A stretch of DNA of 64,000 nucleotides from Rutpela maculata. Lineage: Eukaryota; Arthropoda; Insecta; Coleoptera; Cerambycidae. The translations under genes and the position numbers were made by a program. This document shows positions 11,330-22,713 of this stretch, one piece after another. Within the stretch, counting starts at the first letter, position 1. Each line of letters opens with the position of its first letter. The DNA lies in NCBI GenBank assembly GCA_936432065.2, contig OW386286.2, positions 117,876,902 to 117,940,901 on the forward strand, given 5' to 3'. Below the pieces are notes generated by a model. It had not been told where the DNA came from. It saw only the letters and a program-made list of their open reading frames with translations, and did no database searches.

Positions 11330-11820
11330 GTTGCTTTGATCGTGAACCATGATACAAAGAATAGAAGGTATGCTAGATAGTGCGCCAAATTCGGTCCGGT
11401 TGGCGCAAGACGTCACGCGGTGATAGCGGGATTTTAAATTACATAGGATTTTCCTCATGATATAAAGAATTTGTATCATGGATTTGCCTGAACTCATTGT
11501 AATTTTGAATAAATAGGGATTCTTAGTGTTCTTAGTAAGCATCGTTCTTTATAAATGAGCTTCATCTCCGCATAAATACGTTTTAAACATATTGTCACTT
11601 TTACATGATGCCAATGCACAACGAATTTTTATAACTAAAGGTTATTGCAAGAACACTAAAATAAGTAAAATAATCCAAAAAACAACTTCCACAGACGTCG
11701 GCAAACTCACTTTTACGAAGGAAACGGGTAGAAAATTATCACCGCGTGACGAAGCAACTGTCGATTTAGCTCCGCTCACATGCGCAATGTCATACCTTTG
11801 TATCATGATCGTGAACTGTT
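11330..11820. mobile_element. imperfect palindromic MITE
   Basis: Ends pair as GATCGTGAACCATGATACAAAG (left) against the inverse of CTTTGTATCATGATCGTGAAC (right). A second paired block is CGTCACGCGGTGATA near 11411 and inverted near 11740. The interior has no coding content. Confidence 0.65.
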
Positions 11821-12240
11821 AAATTGAAAATATGAGATTAAACAGAAATGTTTGGTTTAAACCACCACTGAAGCTGGCCGTAATTCGGTCAGAAAAAGAA
11901 AAAGACCACGAAACTCTTGCGTGCGATATATTTTCATAATTAGAAAATTACAAGGTGATTATCACAACTTTTAGTAAGACCATATGCAAAAGACTAAGAA
12001 ATATCAAAAGTATTCAAGTATTGTAAAAATGTGCTATGGGTAACAATGGTTCAATGAAATTTCGAAAATATACCAACGATAGGTACGGTAGTAGGTAACT
12101 GACAATCAATATCGTTTCACAAAGAAACAAATTTGAATCTACACATTGAGCACAGAACAGATGATATATTTGAATATAAAGAATATATTTAATTCACAAC
12201 AAAAATATCTTATTGGTAGTGTAAACGAATTGAGTCTATA

Positions 12241-13699
12241 TAGCGGGTTACTGGTAACTCGACGTATTCCTATCGATGGGTATTAGAGGACCTAATTTGC
12301 AGTCATTTCAACTCACATGTGTTATATGCAAAAGTTTTTATGTTTTGAGATATTTCAATTTTTCACTTTCTATTGAAAATTTTCACTAATTCAATAGCAC
12401 TAATTTTCATTTCCGTGCTTAGATAACTCTTCAACAATGCATTACTAACAGTAAAATGTCAAAAAATACCCAATGGTCCAAAGATGCAGCAAAAAATAAA
12501 ACAAAATTTTTTCGATTTTTTTATTTCTGTTACAATGACGGCGATTCATTACAAAAATTCATTAACACATTAACCGTACCAATTATGTAAATAACATCTC
12601 TTTTTTATTAGCTTTCCAATGAGGTAAAATGCTACGAAAAAAAAATAGTTCCATGAGAATGTTCAATAACAGGTGAGCAGGTAGAGCGCGTTCATTGTTT
12701 GATATTTTACTGTCTTTTGACATTATGTCAAAAATCACTAACCAGTTAGACTGCAGCACTACGCTATACAAAAGCACAAGCACGTTTGTTATCTGACTAC
12801 TACGCAGTTCCTCCACTTTATTTTGTTCCCACTGTTATTCAATTAATTCTTCAACGTTGAATTTAATTTTATTATTATTTTTGGATCACAATACATCAGT
12901 GGCTGGGTGAAGGGTACCAAAATAATTGGATTAGTAGGGGAGGAACAATTTATTGGACATAACTCCACTGGATTTTCATGTCTGGGGGCATATGAAGGAG
13001 TTGGTGTACAAAATACTGGTGAACTCCGTAGAACAATTGAGGCAGAGGATAATCAACACAGTGGAACCAATGAAAAACAGTTTCACTTCAAGAGTGACCA
13101 AAACAGAAGTGAGGAAGAGACTTCGTATCTGTATATGGAACAAAGGTTCTCATTTTGAACAAGATTTGTAATAATAAGTAAATTAGTTATCAACTTAAGA
13201 CTATTGTTTCATTTAATTGTCAACATTAAGCTCCTTTGAAACAATGATCGCGCTCTATCTGCTCACCTGTTATTGAACTTTTTTGTGGAACTAGTTTTTA
13301 CCTCGTTGGAAAGCTAATAAAAATGTTATTTACGTGATTTGTACGATTAATGTGTTAATGAATTTTTGTAATAAATCGCCGTCACTGTAACAGAAATTAA
13401 AACATCGAAAAGAAATTATTTTTATTTTTTGTTGCCTCTTTGGACCATTGGGTATTTTTTGACATTTTACTGTTAGTAATGCATTGTTGAAGAGTTATCT
13501 AAGTACGAAAATCAGTACCATTGAATGAGTGGTAATTTTTAAATTTAATTTTGAATATGCTTTGGGGTTTTTCAATAAAAAGTGAAAAATTGAAATATCT
13601 CGAAAACTAAAAACTTTTGCATATGTGAGTTGAAATGATTGCAAATTAGGTCCTCTAACACCACTTGAGAGGAATACATCGAGTTACCAGAAACCCTGT
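12241..13699 (+). mobile_element. mariner-derived element with ~460-bp TIRs
   Basis: Arms 12241-12705 and 13237-13699 are long inverted repeats: outer blocks CTGGTAACTCGA-GTATTCCT and AGAGGACCTAATTTGCA, inner block CAGGTGAGCAG-TAGAGCGCG. A transposase C-terminus relic lies between them. TA dinucleotides flank both ends, consistent with but not proof of a TA target duplication. The element begins 83 bp beyond the stop codon of the glucosaminidase gene (opposite strand). Confidence 0.78.
12930..13171 (+). pseudogene. mariner-like transposase C-terminus relic
   Basis: One frame reads DITPLDFHVWGHMKELVYK, then EQLRQRIINTV, and closes GSHFEQDL before TAA. This matches the end of Tc1/mariner-type transposases (SPDLTPLDFFLWGxLKxxVY .. 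LxxRI .. GxHFExLL). The third catalytic Asp is present in DITPLD. The N-terminal DNA-binding part and the first two catalytic residues are missing, so this is an internally deleted copy. Confidence 0.75.
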
Positions 13700-13781
13700 A
13701 TACATAAAAATAGAGATCAATGCATCACGATGATTCTGGAATTTACATAATCTGCATTATAGAGTTTGTCATTACTTCTTT

Positions 13782-14012
13782 TTACAGATAATTCGAACAA
13801 GCCCCTTCATTTTGAATGCACCATCTTGGGATTTCAGATTCAGTTTTAATACCTCTAGCCAATAATCTTTCTCTATGCGCATAAAATCTTGCTTCTGCGG
13901 CAGTTGCCTTGTTGCTCGGATTCGTCCATAACCTCTCCGCGGCAGCAGCGGCTCTAGGCCATATCCTTGATTCGATATTGGAATCATCCACTAGTTCACC
14001 CCACATGCAAAC
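13782..14012 (-). CDS. NAG1: beta-N-acetylglucosaminidase terminal exon E
   Basis: Final exon: 76 codons plus TAA, entered in phase 0 after a TTTATAG acceptor so that LGGE|VCMWGELVDD joins exactly. It contains the Trp of MWGE and the block SRIWPRAAAAAERLWTNP, then RFYAHRERLLARGI, ending WCIQNEGACSNYL. These are the C-terminal hallmarks of GH20 NAGs, with a late Cys pair. The five exons sum to about 432 residues; intact group I enzymes are near 600, so roughly the C-terminal three quarters is in view. A mariner-derived element starts 83 bp past the stop codon and may lie in the 3' UTR. Confidence 0.96.
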   Translation of the reverse strand, partial: VCMWGELVDDSNIESRIWPRAAAAAERLWTNPSNKATAAEARFYAHRERLLARGIKTESEIPRWCIQNEGACSNYL

Positions 14013-14928
14013 CTATAAATATCAATGCTTGACATTAGTAGAAGTTCTAGAAAGGACATATTAAGGGGATGCTAGCAAATACTATAAGATGGTTATGATA
14101 TTTTAATCGTAAAAGAAGTAAAATAAAGTTACCATGACATTGAGGAATTATTCGTTTTCTTTAGTGAATAAGTACGTATCTTTACAACGTTATAACTACG
14201 TCCGGTGTTATACAAATAGTAGGTATGAATTAAGATGGTCCTTATCCATAGGACTTCTCTCTCTTTTTTTAATTCAGTCTCACCCCCTAAAATGTTTCCA
14301 CATCGAGAAATAAAAAGCCCTATAAAATTTAAACTCAATCGGACAACTGTAAGACGTGATTCAATGGCATTGTTTTGGAGGTTGATGTAGGAAAATTTAC
14401 AAATAATCTGTATATCAGCAAATGGTTAAAAATATGTTTTCTAAATGACACAATGAAAATACATGGTATTAAACAGGGAAGAAATAGAAGCTAAAAGAAC
14501 TTACTAAACATTAAGCATTTGTCATTTTGCTACTGTCTGGAAACATCGACGGTAGTCTTTTACCACTTGTAGCAGAAACTATTTTTGATCCTCTTTCTTA
14601 GTTAAAACGCTATGAGTTTAACGCCTCCATGAGTTTAACGTCTCATTTGGAAGTGTCATTAACAATTTTAAGGTTCTTAATGATCAGCAGACCCTTATGA
14701 GAATCTTCAAAAAAATTCCAAGTATAAGGATTACGTTTTAAGAACTCAGAAAATACTAAATCATTTAAAAAACATTTCAGTATTTTTTCAAGCGAAATAT
14801 TGTAGCGGCTAATTGATGTTATATACTAACTTCTCTTTGTTGAATTGCAACAAGTTTTATACCATAAGACTGTCCTTATCGCGCTCAATTTTTGTTTCTA
14901 AGAGCACACTGTGATCATGCCAATACAA

Positions 14929-15406
14929 CAAGTGCGGATCTAGAAATTTCAATAATTTTTTTCTCGTCTGTGGCGCATGGGACCCATACGAAATATAAGA
15001 AATAACATCTCGAGAAGCACTTCTCTAACGACCCCTAAAAAATTTTGAAAAAGCAGTTTGCGAAAAATTTTTTCAAAATTCGATTTTGTGATTTGTTAAA
15101 TTGTAAATCACAAAATTTCAATTCGTTGTATCTCAGTTAGTAATGAAAATATTTTCATAAACTTCAAAACGTGTTGTTGTATTTTTATGAAAAGTAAAAT
15201 GCATATGACAAAAAAAATAATTTTAAACAGGAGTCCCTAGACCTGGGGGAATCGAATTTTGAAAAAAATTTTCGCAAACTGCTTTTTCAAAATTTTTTAC
15301 GGGACGTTAGAGAAGTGCTTCTCGATATGTTATTTCCCATATTTCGTATGGGTCCCATGCGGAACAGACGAGAAAAAATTTATTGAAATTTCTAGATCCG
15401 CGCTTG
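14929..15406. mobile_element. palindromic MITE (478 bp)
   Basis: Arms of about 155 bp: the left end CAAGTGCGGATCTAGAAATT pairs with the right end AATTTCTAGATCCGCGCTTG. Internal paired blocks include CATGGGACCCATACGAAATAT and AGAGAAGTGCTTCTCGA. The centre is AT-rich with no ORF. Confidence 0.82.
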
Positions 15407-16875
15407 CAGTACAATCAACTCATCTGAGAGATACCAGAGGTGACAACAACACTTTTTCAATGCTTCACCCGATAGGACTTTGTGCATGTTTTTATAAGAA
15501 AACAAATCCTTTAGAATATTAAGATCTTGAAGTGAGGTTTTAGCTGAAGAAATATACAAACACCTTTAATACTATTTATTTCACGGGACGGAATTGACTC
15601 CTGAAGAAACTCTATGTAGTCTTTCTTTCCTAGGATGATACAGTCTTAGGTGATAGAATTGCAAGATATGATCACCTCTAATCGTGCTGTTTACATATGC
15701 ATATTGGATTTTATGCTCATAATGTAATAAATTAAATTGAGATTATTAGTACAGTAAGTGAAACTTTTAAATTCCAGCCCGAAAACGATGTAAAGAATTT
15801 TCAAATTTTTTTTCTTCGACATGCTTCATAAAGTATGTATATTAGAGTCTATATTGTTATTTTTCCTGTTTTTTGGTTAGGGGTGGTTCCCACCTGAAGG
15901 GTTGTCGCAAAAAAAGAAAAACAAAAAATACATAATCTGATACACAATCGAATTATAAGAAAGAAAGGTCTTATAGACTTTTTTGCTAAAATGCATATTT
16001 TTCGAGATATTGCGACCTGAAAATTGCAACTTTCACCCCCTAAAATCAGTATTCCTAGACGTTTTTTTAAAATTACTCGGAAAATGTGGACTTTAATAAA
16101 AAAATCTATGGGTACAAAATTAAAGCTTTTACTAAAATAAATCGAATGGTTTTTTCCTTTTTTTTTCTCTCCGATGTTTAGTTTTGGAAATATGGCATTT
16201 TCAAAATAGCGTCAAAACGTTCAAAAAAAATATACGACGTTAAAATATAAAATTACTAAAAATCTACAACTATGAGAAAATTTTTTATTCTTGTAAAAAT
16301 AAAAGGTATTAAAATTTTCTTTCGATTGAGACGTTTAACGACCTTTTATAATGAAAACTAAAAAAGTTACAAAAAAAGTGGCGCATTTAAAAATTTAGGC
16401 GCCATTTTTTTTTAGTCTTATTGCTCTTTAGTCTATTGCTTCGTATTGATTAATTTTTTTTTTAAATCCTTCTAGTTACTGTTAGTGCATATTATTACTA
16501 ACATGCTCAAATTTTCTAGAATTTTTAAAATTATTGTTTTTCATTCTGTACCCATTTTTAATAATAAAATTTTTATAATTTTTTGAAAAAATCGAGTTTT
16601 TGGAAATTGCTCAGAAAACATTTTTTTATAAAAAATGGTAAGAGTACAAAAATAAAGCTTATAAAAAAACGAATAGTTCTTTTTTTAATTTTCTTATGAC
16701 AAACTGTTCCAGAGATATGAAGGTTTAAAGATGACGCTTGAGAACATACGCAAGAAATTCGTGTATTTAAAATTGAATTATCTCAAAAACATGAGCGATA
16801 AAAACATGATATAAGAAGAAGAGGTATTAATTTCTCAGTTTTTAGGTTTCTACCCTTAAAAATAATAAGTTGATA
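15407..16875. other. AT-rich intron with a diverged duplicated segment
   Basis: No gene seen. 16061-16220 and 16605-16735 share a pattern (CTCGGAAAA..AAAATGG..GGTACAAAA-TAAAGCTT..CGAATGGTT) at low similarity, suggesting an old duplication. Confidence 0.4.
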
Positions 16876-18754
16876 GTTTAAAAAACTAAATGAACATGCT
16901 TTTATAAATACTGCACTGAAAAGTAAAAAATAATCATCGAACCTTTTCTCTCTGTCTACCCCGTAAGGGCCATAGTGTAAGCCGTGTTTTTAATTAGGTA
17001 AATATTTGAGTATAAAAACGTGGGGCGTTTTTCGAACGCTATTTCGAATAGGTTAACCGGTTAACCGGTTATTAGGACAAAAAACACGTGATGATAATTA
17101 CCGGTTATTTTAATTTTTTACCGGTTATTTCGGTAAATTCTAAACTTACGATATGTCACGTATTCAACGTTTCTATTTACGTCAGTGACTAGTATTCACT
17201 AAATACAGAGTGACTGCCCCAACATTGAGCACTTTTAACAATAAATAAATAATATTATAAAAAGTAAAACCCAGACACCAAGTTCTAAGAAATACAAGTA
17301 AGAGAGACATTGACAATATCGTGCGATAGGAAATTGAATATTTCACTGCCGCAAATATCCGTGGAATACATTTAGAAGTATGTTATTACCAATTCTTATT
17401 AAATTATCGACCCACCAATATCGCTTGAGGAAGGACATCTTCAGCTGGTGGTATTCTATGCACATATATCAAACGACTAACAGATATAGCTTTGAAAAAC
17501 TAATCCTTTTAACAGGCCGTTTTTAAAAAATATTGTATTTTTAGATTGGGTATTCAGTAAATGCCCTATTTGAGTTTATGTTTATAATTTTTGTTATTTA
17601 AGTTGATATTTTCGTTATTTACAGAATAATTATTTATTTAAATTTATTTCATTTATATTTTTTCCTTTTGATAAAAAAAACCTTTGGTTTGTTCATTATA
17701 TTAAATATACGTATATAATAGTATATAATTCAACGAACATATAATGATGGCTATTATTCACGAGGGTGAAGTTTAAGACACGAGCCGTAGGCGAATGTCG
17801 TAAATCACCAGAGTAGCCATTAAATGCGAGTAGAATACTATACTTTGTCCACGACTATTAGATATTTTTGTTAAATTGTTTACTGAAGAAATTATTTAAT
17901 GAATTATTTATGTTATTCTTTTTGAGTAATATGTGAAATTATTGTAAATAACGTTGACGTTTAAATTTAATTTGACACATAACGGCCTACTCAATCAAAT
18001 TTAAAAACGAAATTATATGATAAAAGAGAGTTTGTTTCTGAAAAGCTAAATAGTTATCTATTCATAAATTTGATAATAACAGTAAAATTGTTTACACAAT
18101 TGTAGCTATGACTGTCAACGAATAATTATATTTAAGGTTTCAGAAACTAGCCATAAAAAGTTTCGAGATTGCACTCGAATTGAGAAAATACCTGCCCGTG
18201 ACTTCTTATAAACAACTGACTGTCATTATTATTCACTAGTGAATACTGAAATCATTATTCACTGCAGGGAATAATGGATAGCATTATCCCTGAGGAAACA
18301 CATACATAATGAGTACATCGTGTCAAATTTAGAGAAAGAAAAAAGATCTCCCTTTGAATGCGGATTTGACCCTAAAAATCCTGCTCGTTTACCATTTTCA
18401 TGTACGTGGAAAAAGATAATTGCCATTTTCGCCACTCTATTCATTCATTCTAAAAATTACCGGTAAATACCGGTTAACCGGTTATTTCCATTTTTATTTA
18501 CCGATTTACCGGTTATTAAAACTTCCGGTAAATTGCAATCCCTAATTTCGAACAGATTCGATAATTAAAACGCTGAAGACATCATTAGACTAAATGAAAA
18601 ACGACCCACGCTTTTATACTCAAATATTATACTTAATTAAAAACCCTGCTTACACTAAGGCCCTTACGGGGTAGACAGAAAGAACAGATTCGATGATTAT
18701 TTTTTGCTTTTTAGTGCAGTATTTATAAAAGCATGTTTTTTCAGTTTTTTAAAC
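16876..18754. mobile_element. outer inverted-repeat element interrupted by hAT
   Basis: 16876-17040 and 18553-18754 are inverted copies: GTTTAAAAAACT, GCTTTTATAAATACTGCACTG-AAAG, CCCCGTAAGGGCC, TTTGAGTATAAAA-CGTGGG. The centre of this palindromic element was the landing site of the hAT-like insertion at 17049-18544. Confidence 0.78.
17049..18544. mobile_element. hAT-like non-autonomous element, 8-bp TSD
   Basis: Flanked by the perfect 8-bp direct repeat ATTTCGAA (17041-17048 and 18545-18552). The right end read inward is TAGGGATTGCAATTTACCGG and the left end is TAGGTTAACCGGTTAACCGG. Both termini carry clusters of the palindromic motif TAACCGGTTA (or ACCGGTTA), resembling the subterminal transposase-binding repeats of hAT elements. 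The 1.5-kb interior has no transposase ORF. The 8-bp target duplication and TAGGG-type end are established hAT features; the family assignment is inference. Confidence 0.83.
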
Positions 18755-19478
18755 TATTAATTAATTTTTTTACTTTTTAGTCTCATATTTAAGGAGATGA
18801 TTTTGGTACTTTCGAAAAAACAAACAATTTGTTAAATTTAGACCAGATACTTGTAATCTGCAACCTCGATAACCCACAGATACCGACGATAATTGATAAA
18901 ACCTATCCGCCATGTTGACGCCGCCATTTTGAATTTTTATGTTTTGATGACATATTTGTTTTCTACTTGTCAAGGCCTTTCATTTGATACCCATATCAAG
19001 GGGGTTGTTAAAAGAATGACAATCCGCCATCTTGGGGCGGCGGCCATTTTGAACATATTATAATATTGAGTATACTATATTGTATTGTCATCAGAGCTAC
19101 ACACAATTGCCAAATTTCAATTAGAAGTGGGTGAAATTTAGTTCCTTAGATTTTTTTTACTTACATATATACAGGTGAACCTAATAAAAGCATGTTAAAA
19201 AGCAGGTAATGCGACAATATAGATTTTGATTTTATAAAGCATATTGCAAAAAAAATTAAGGAAATTCCTTTCATCGTTTTCGGACCCGGAATTTTACCAT
19301 TTTTACTGCTTCGCTTACTGTACTATATGCTTTTTGAAAGCGCTTGAATATACTATATCTGGCCTAGATGAGGGACCACTGCAAACTTGAAAAGCGCACT
19401 TTAACACCAGCTCTGATGATGGAACCTCCCTCTGACAGCTAGAACAACTTTAGGGAAACTACAGAGCTATTAAGAAAT
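18755..19478. other. intron with CCGCCATTTTG-type motifs
   Basis: Sequences such as CGCCGCCATTTTGAATTTT (18918-) and GGCGGCGGCCATTTTGAA (19037-) repeat here, with a related motif near 28200. Probably a degraded dispersed repeat; no ends or ORF found. Confidence 0.35.
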
Positions 19479-20022
19479 TAGTTATTAAACCTTTATGTAT
19501 GCTAATTAATTTATCCTTTTTCGAGGGCACATTTCCAGACAAAATTAAAATTGCTAGATTAGACTATTTTTTAAGGCAGGATGTAAAAATAAAGTTGAAA
19601 ACTATAGGCCTATTTCTATATTAAGTTCAATCTCCAAAGTATTTGAAATTTGAATAGTAAATTTCTTTGACAAATATAATATATTTAATAATAATCAATT
19701 TGGTTTTCGGAGAGTCGTTCTACTACTGCAACTGTCATCAAATTTTTGACTGAATTATACGACAATTTAGATAATAAAAATTAGTGTAAAAGGATATTTC
19801 TAGATCTCAGTAAAGCTTTTGATTTTATTAATCACAACTTACTCTTACAAAAATTAGAAAGTTATGGCATTCGTGGTGTATCGCTGGAATGGTTCAGAGG
19901 TTATTTGTGACAGGAAACACTATTAGTACGGGAGGCAGCGCTGCCTTTGAACAAGTCATTTCATACCGACTGAAAATCATAACAATAATAGTTTTCCTCT
20001 AATACATCAACAATTTGACCGT
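19479..20022 (+). pseudogene. CR1/Jockey-type LINE reverse transcriptase relic
   Basis: Successive frames read NYRPISILSSISKVFE, NNQFGF, TATVIKFLTELYDNL, GIFLDLSKAFDFINHNLL, LQKLESYGIRGVSLEWF and, after a gap, FL-YINNL. These are RT motifs 1 to 4: YRPISLL, QFGFR, the first catalytic Asp in FLDLSKAFD, and xYINDL. Several frameshifts and stops and a deletion around 19925-19990 make it inactive. The 3' half with YADD is absent. Confidence 0.88.
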
Positions 20023-20362
20023 CAGCTACCCTGGTAGCGGTGGAGCTAATGGTGAGAGCATGTTAAAGTTGTAAAAAAATCGTTTTCCAGGTCTAATGAT
20101 ATTGAAATGGGAAATGGGAATGACATACCTACTGGACCAAAATAATTGTAACCTTGGCTTTTAATCTTGGTTCAAGCTGAACTTGCCCCAACTTAGTTCG
20201 TACAATTGGCCCTATAAATGGGTCAAGTAAAATTTATTTTTATATCGTTGTTTTGCCTGGTGTGATGACTATGTGTTTCAGATATCATTGTATATTTATT
20301 TATACTTGTTTTCACACAAATTAAACATTCCAAAATGTAGAGAGAAGATCAAGGTATATCGG

Positions 20363-20947
20363 ATGTCAACGGAATCATTAGATAAGCTATAGTTTTCAGA
20401 GTTTTCAAGGTATAAGACTTAAACTTAGCAGATGTAATATATACAAAAAAACTGGCCTATTTATTCATTATTTGGCACTTTCTCATCAGTTCCGGTTTCC
20501 CCGTAAATGACCCCAACTATGAAATTTTAAATGGAACACCCTGTATATTTTTACATTTTTGGATTCCAGACATGATTTTAAGTACAGTTGGATAGTTTAA
20601 AAAATTTTTTGAGTCTACTTGATTTTTTAGGGTCATTTCTATTTTTGCATAGTGCAGTGAATGCACATAAATCAATCTAAAGGACCAAAACGATAAGAAA
20701 AAAATTTAAACTTGAGATTTTTCGAATGGGTTTGGCATCTACGACCAACCAAAATTCCCGAAATTACTAATTAAGTCTATATTTTGGCGACATTTTTTTC
20801 ACACCCAGTAGTTAAATACTTATTTGTGTGATAGTGTGAAATAGCGAAAAAATGGTCATTTTTGATAATTATAACCCGTGCCAAGTTTGACTTATACCTT
20901 AAGAACTCTGGAAACTGCGGCTTCTCTAATTACTCCGTTGACAACCG
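20363..20947. mobile_element. MITE related to the 38.5-kb mariner-like element
   Basis: Arms of about 70 bp: GATGTCAACGGA-T-ATTAGA and TCAGAGTT-T-AAGGTATAAG on the left are inverted at 20879-20947. Internal sequence TTCCGGTTTC..AAATTTTAAATGGAACACCCT is shared with the terminal repeats at 38600-38700, suggesting a common family. Confidence 0.65.
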
Positions 20948-21912
20948 GTGCACAGTTCCGGCAATTTATTTTTGACATCTTCCCTAAATGGTAGACTACA
21001 TAAAGTGCGAATTGTGTATTTTCTTGTATTCGAAAGATTCGATAACTGTGGCAGGTAAACGGCTCCGGGATATTATTGCATATTTAATAACTGAGTGAAA
21101 GAGAGAAAAATAACTGGTTAACAATGAATTTTTAGAAAATAGATAGTAGAGTATTTTTAATAAATATTTTTTTTTTGACTTTTATAGTTGTATGTGCTTC
21201 CCATAAGTCATGGGTCAAAGAAATGGTCCAGAAATTTGACGAAATCTGGATTCTCGTAGCCATATAGATTTTCATGGATTTGGTTAGTTTTCTCTTCATT
21301 TAAGAAAATATTGTAGTCAGAGAACTATATTGAAACTGTTTTTTTTTGTTTTTTTTTTAAATAAAAAGTTAATTTACTGAAAATTAAATTCAAGTTTTTG
21401 TCTCTATCAAAAAAAAACTTAATTAATAAAATATATAGGTAGTATGATTTGCCAGTTATATAGTATATTATGCAATAAACACTAAATGAGGCTCAATTTT
21501 ATGCGAGTTGCATACTATACTTTTTCCACGACAACCTACTGCTCGCGTTTAATATTCTAATAAACATTGATATAAAGAAATATGCAAATATCCATAATGT
21601 AACTAGAAATGTTGACAAAAAAGATGGCATATTCAAATATCATCCCGTCGCTAGTGTCAAATTCTCAAAGCAGCCGCACTAGCCACAGCGGACGGACCGC
21701 TCTCCTAACACATAATGGTTTACAATGAAACGGTTGCTAGGCAACAAATGCAGTATGAATCATAACGTGTCAGATCCGCTATGTAATATGATATTCTGTG
21801 TAAAATGTAGCTGTTTATGATTGAATATATGATCATTTAATGGACATATTCGATGTTGTAGAAAAAATACAGCAGCAGCAGTTTAATAATATCAATCAAT
21901 ATTGTTTTATCA
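20948..21912. other. intron sequence, nothing identified
   Basis: AT-rich, with poly-T tracts near 21170 and 21340. The short string ATACTATACTTT-TCCACGAC is shared between 21510 and 17840, implying a further dispersed repeat, but no boundaries were found. Confidence 0.35.
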
Positions 21913-22158
21913 TAGGGTGACCATACGTCCGGAATTTCGCTGGAAAGTCCAGCATTTTGGAGTACTGTCCAGCATTTACAAGTGCCCAGCAAAAGTCCAG
22001 CATTCAGGTTATAGTGAAGTTACAATATTACGTCTTGCATGGAAAAATTTTTTTTTCGGATACTTCGATCCCCCGCTCATAAAAAAATTTTGTTCCCCCC
22101 CCCCCTCCGTTCATCATTTTTTTCCCAGCGTTCACTTAACAAAAATATGGTCACCTTA
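21913..22158. mobile_element. 246-bp hAT MITE with perfect 8-bp TSD
   Basis: Starts TAGGGTGACCATA and ends TATGGTCACCTTA, a 13-bp inverted repeat with one mismatch. It is flanked by the perfect 8-bp duplication TTTTATCA (21905-21912 and 22159-22166). Inside, AGTCCAGCATTT-type units recur three to four times, and a C run lies at 22095-22105. It sits 350 bp downstream of exon D. Non-coding; open frames over it are chance. Confidence 0.9.
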
Positions 22159-22508
22159 TTTTATCAACTTATTATTTACGGTGAAAAATGGCAACCCATG
22201 GACACCTTTTTCGAAGATATGTGGGAATATATCGTTGGTAGAGAGAAATTCAGTAAAGTCGAAATTAATCAGGGTTTTGTCCTTTTTATTTTTTCGAATA
22301 ACATATACAGCATGATTGACCGGCTCATTATCATCAATTTTCGGAGGAACACATATATGAGGTTAATATCTCTCTACTTATCTTATATTGTTTACCTACA
22401 ATTCGAACACCTACTAAGCATTTTTATTATATTGAACACTAATATCAGTATAAAATGAAAATTCCTTCTCTGCTTATAATATAATAAAAAAGACTGGAAT
22501 AAACTTAC

Positions 22509-22713
22509 TTCACCTCCTAATATAGATGGGTGAGAGTAACTGTACATTTGATTTTCGTAAATCCTTCTCCAATTGTAATAAGTAGTTGATCCCCAAAATC
22601 CATGATCTAAATACCATCTATCCTTAGTCGACAAAATTAATTTATATCCTAACTTTAATAAGTTCGTTATTAAATCTTGTTCTGATTCTGTCACCCAAGT
22701 CTGAATGATGAAT
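22509..22713 (-). CDS. NAG1: beta-N-acetylglucosaminidase exon D
   Basis: 205-bp exon with an AATTTCAG acceptor. It completes the split Arg codon (AG|A) and reads FIIQTWVTESEQDLITNLL, then KLILSTKDRWYLDHGFWGST, YYNWRRIYENQM and HPSILGGE, ending at GAA|GTAAGT in phase 0. WYLDHGFWG is a diagnostic block of insect NAGs, with Asp and Trp in the -1 subsite. It is separated from exon C by a 22.4-kb intron packed with nested transposons, and from exon E by 8.5 kb. Confidence 0.95.
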
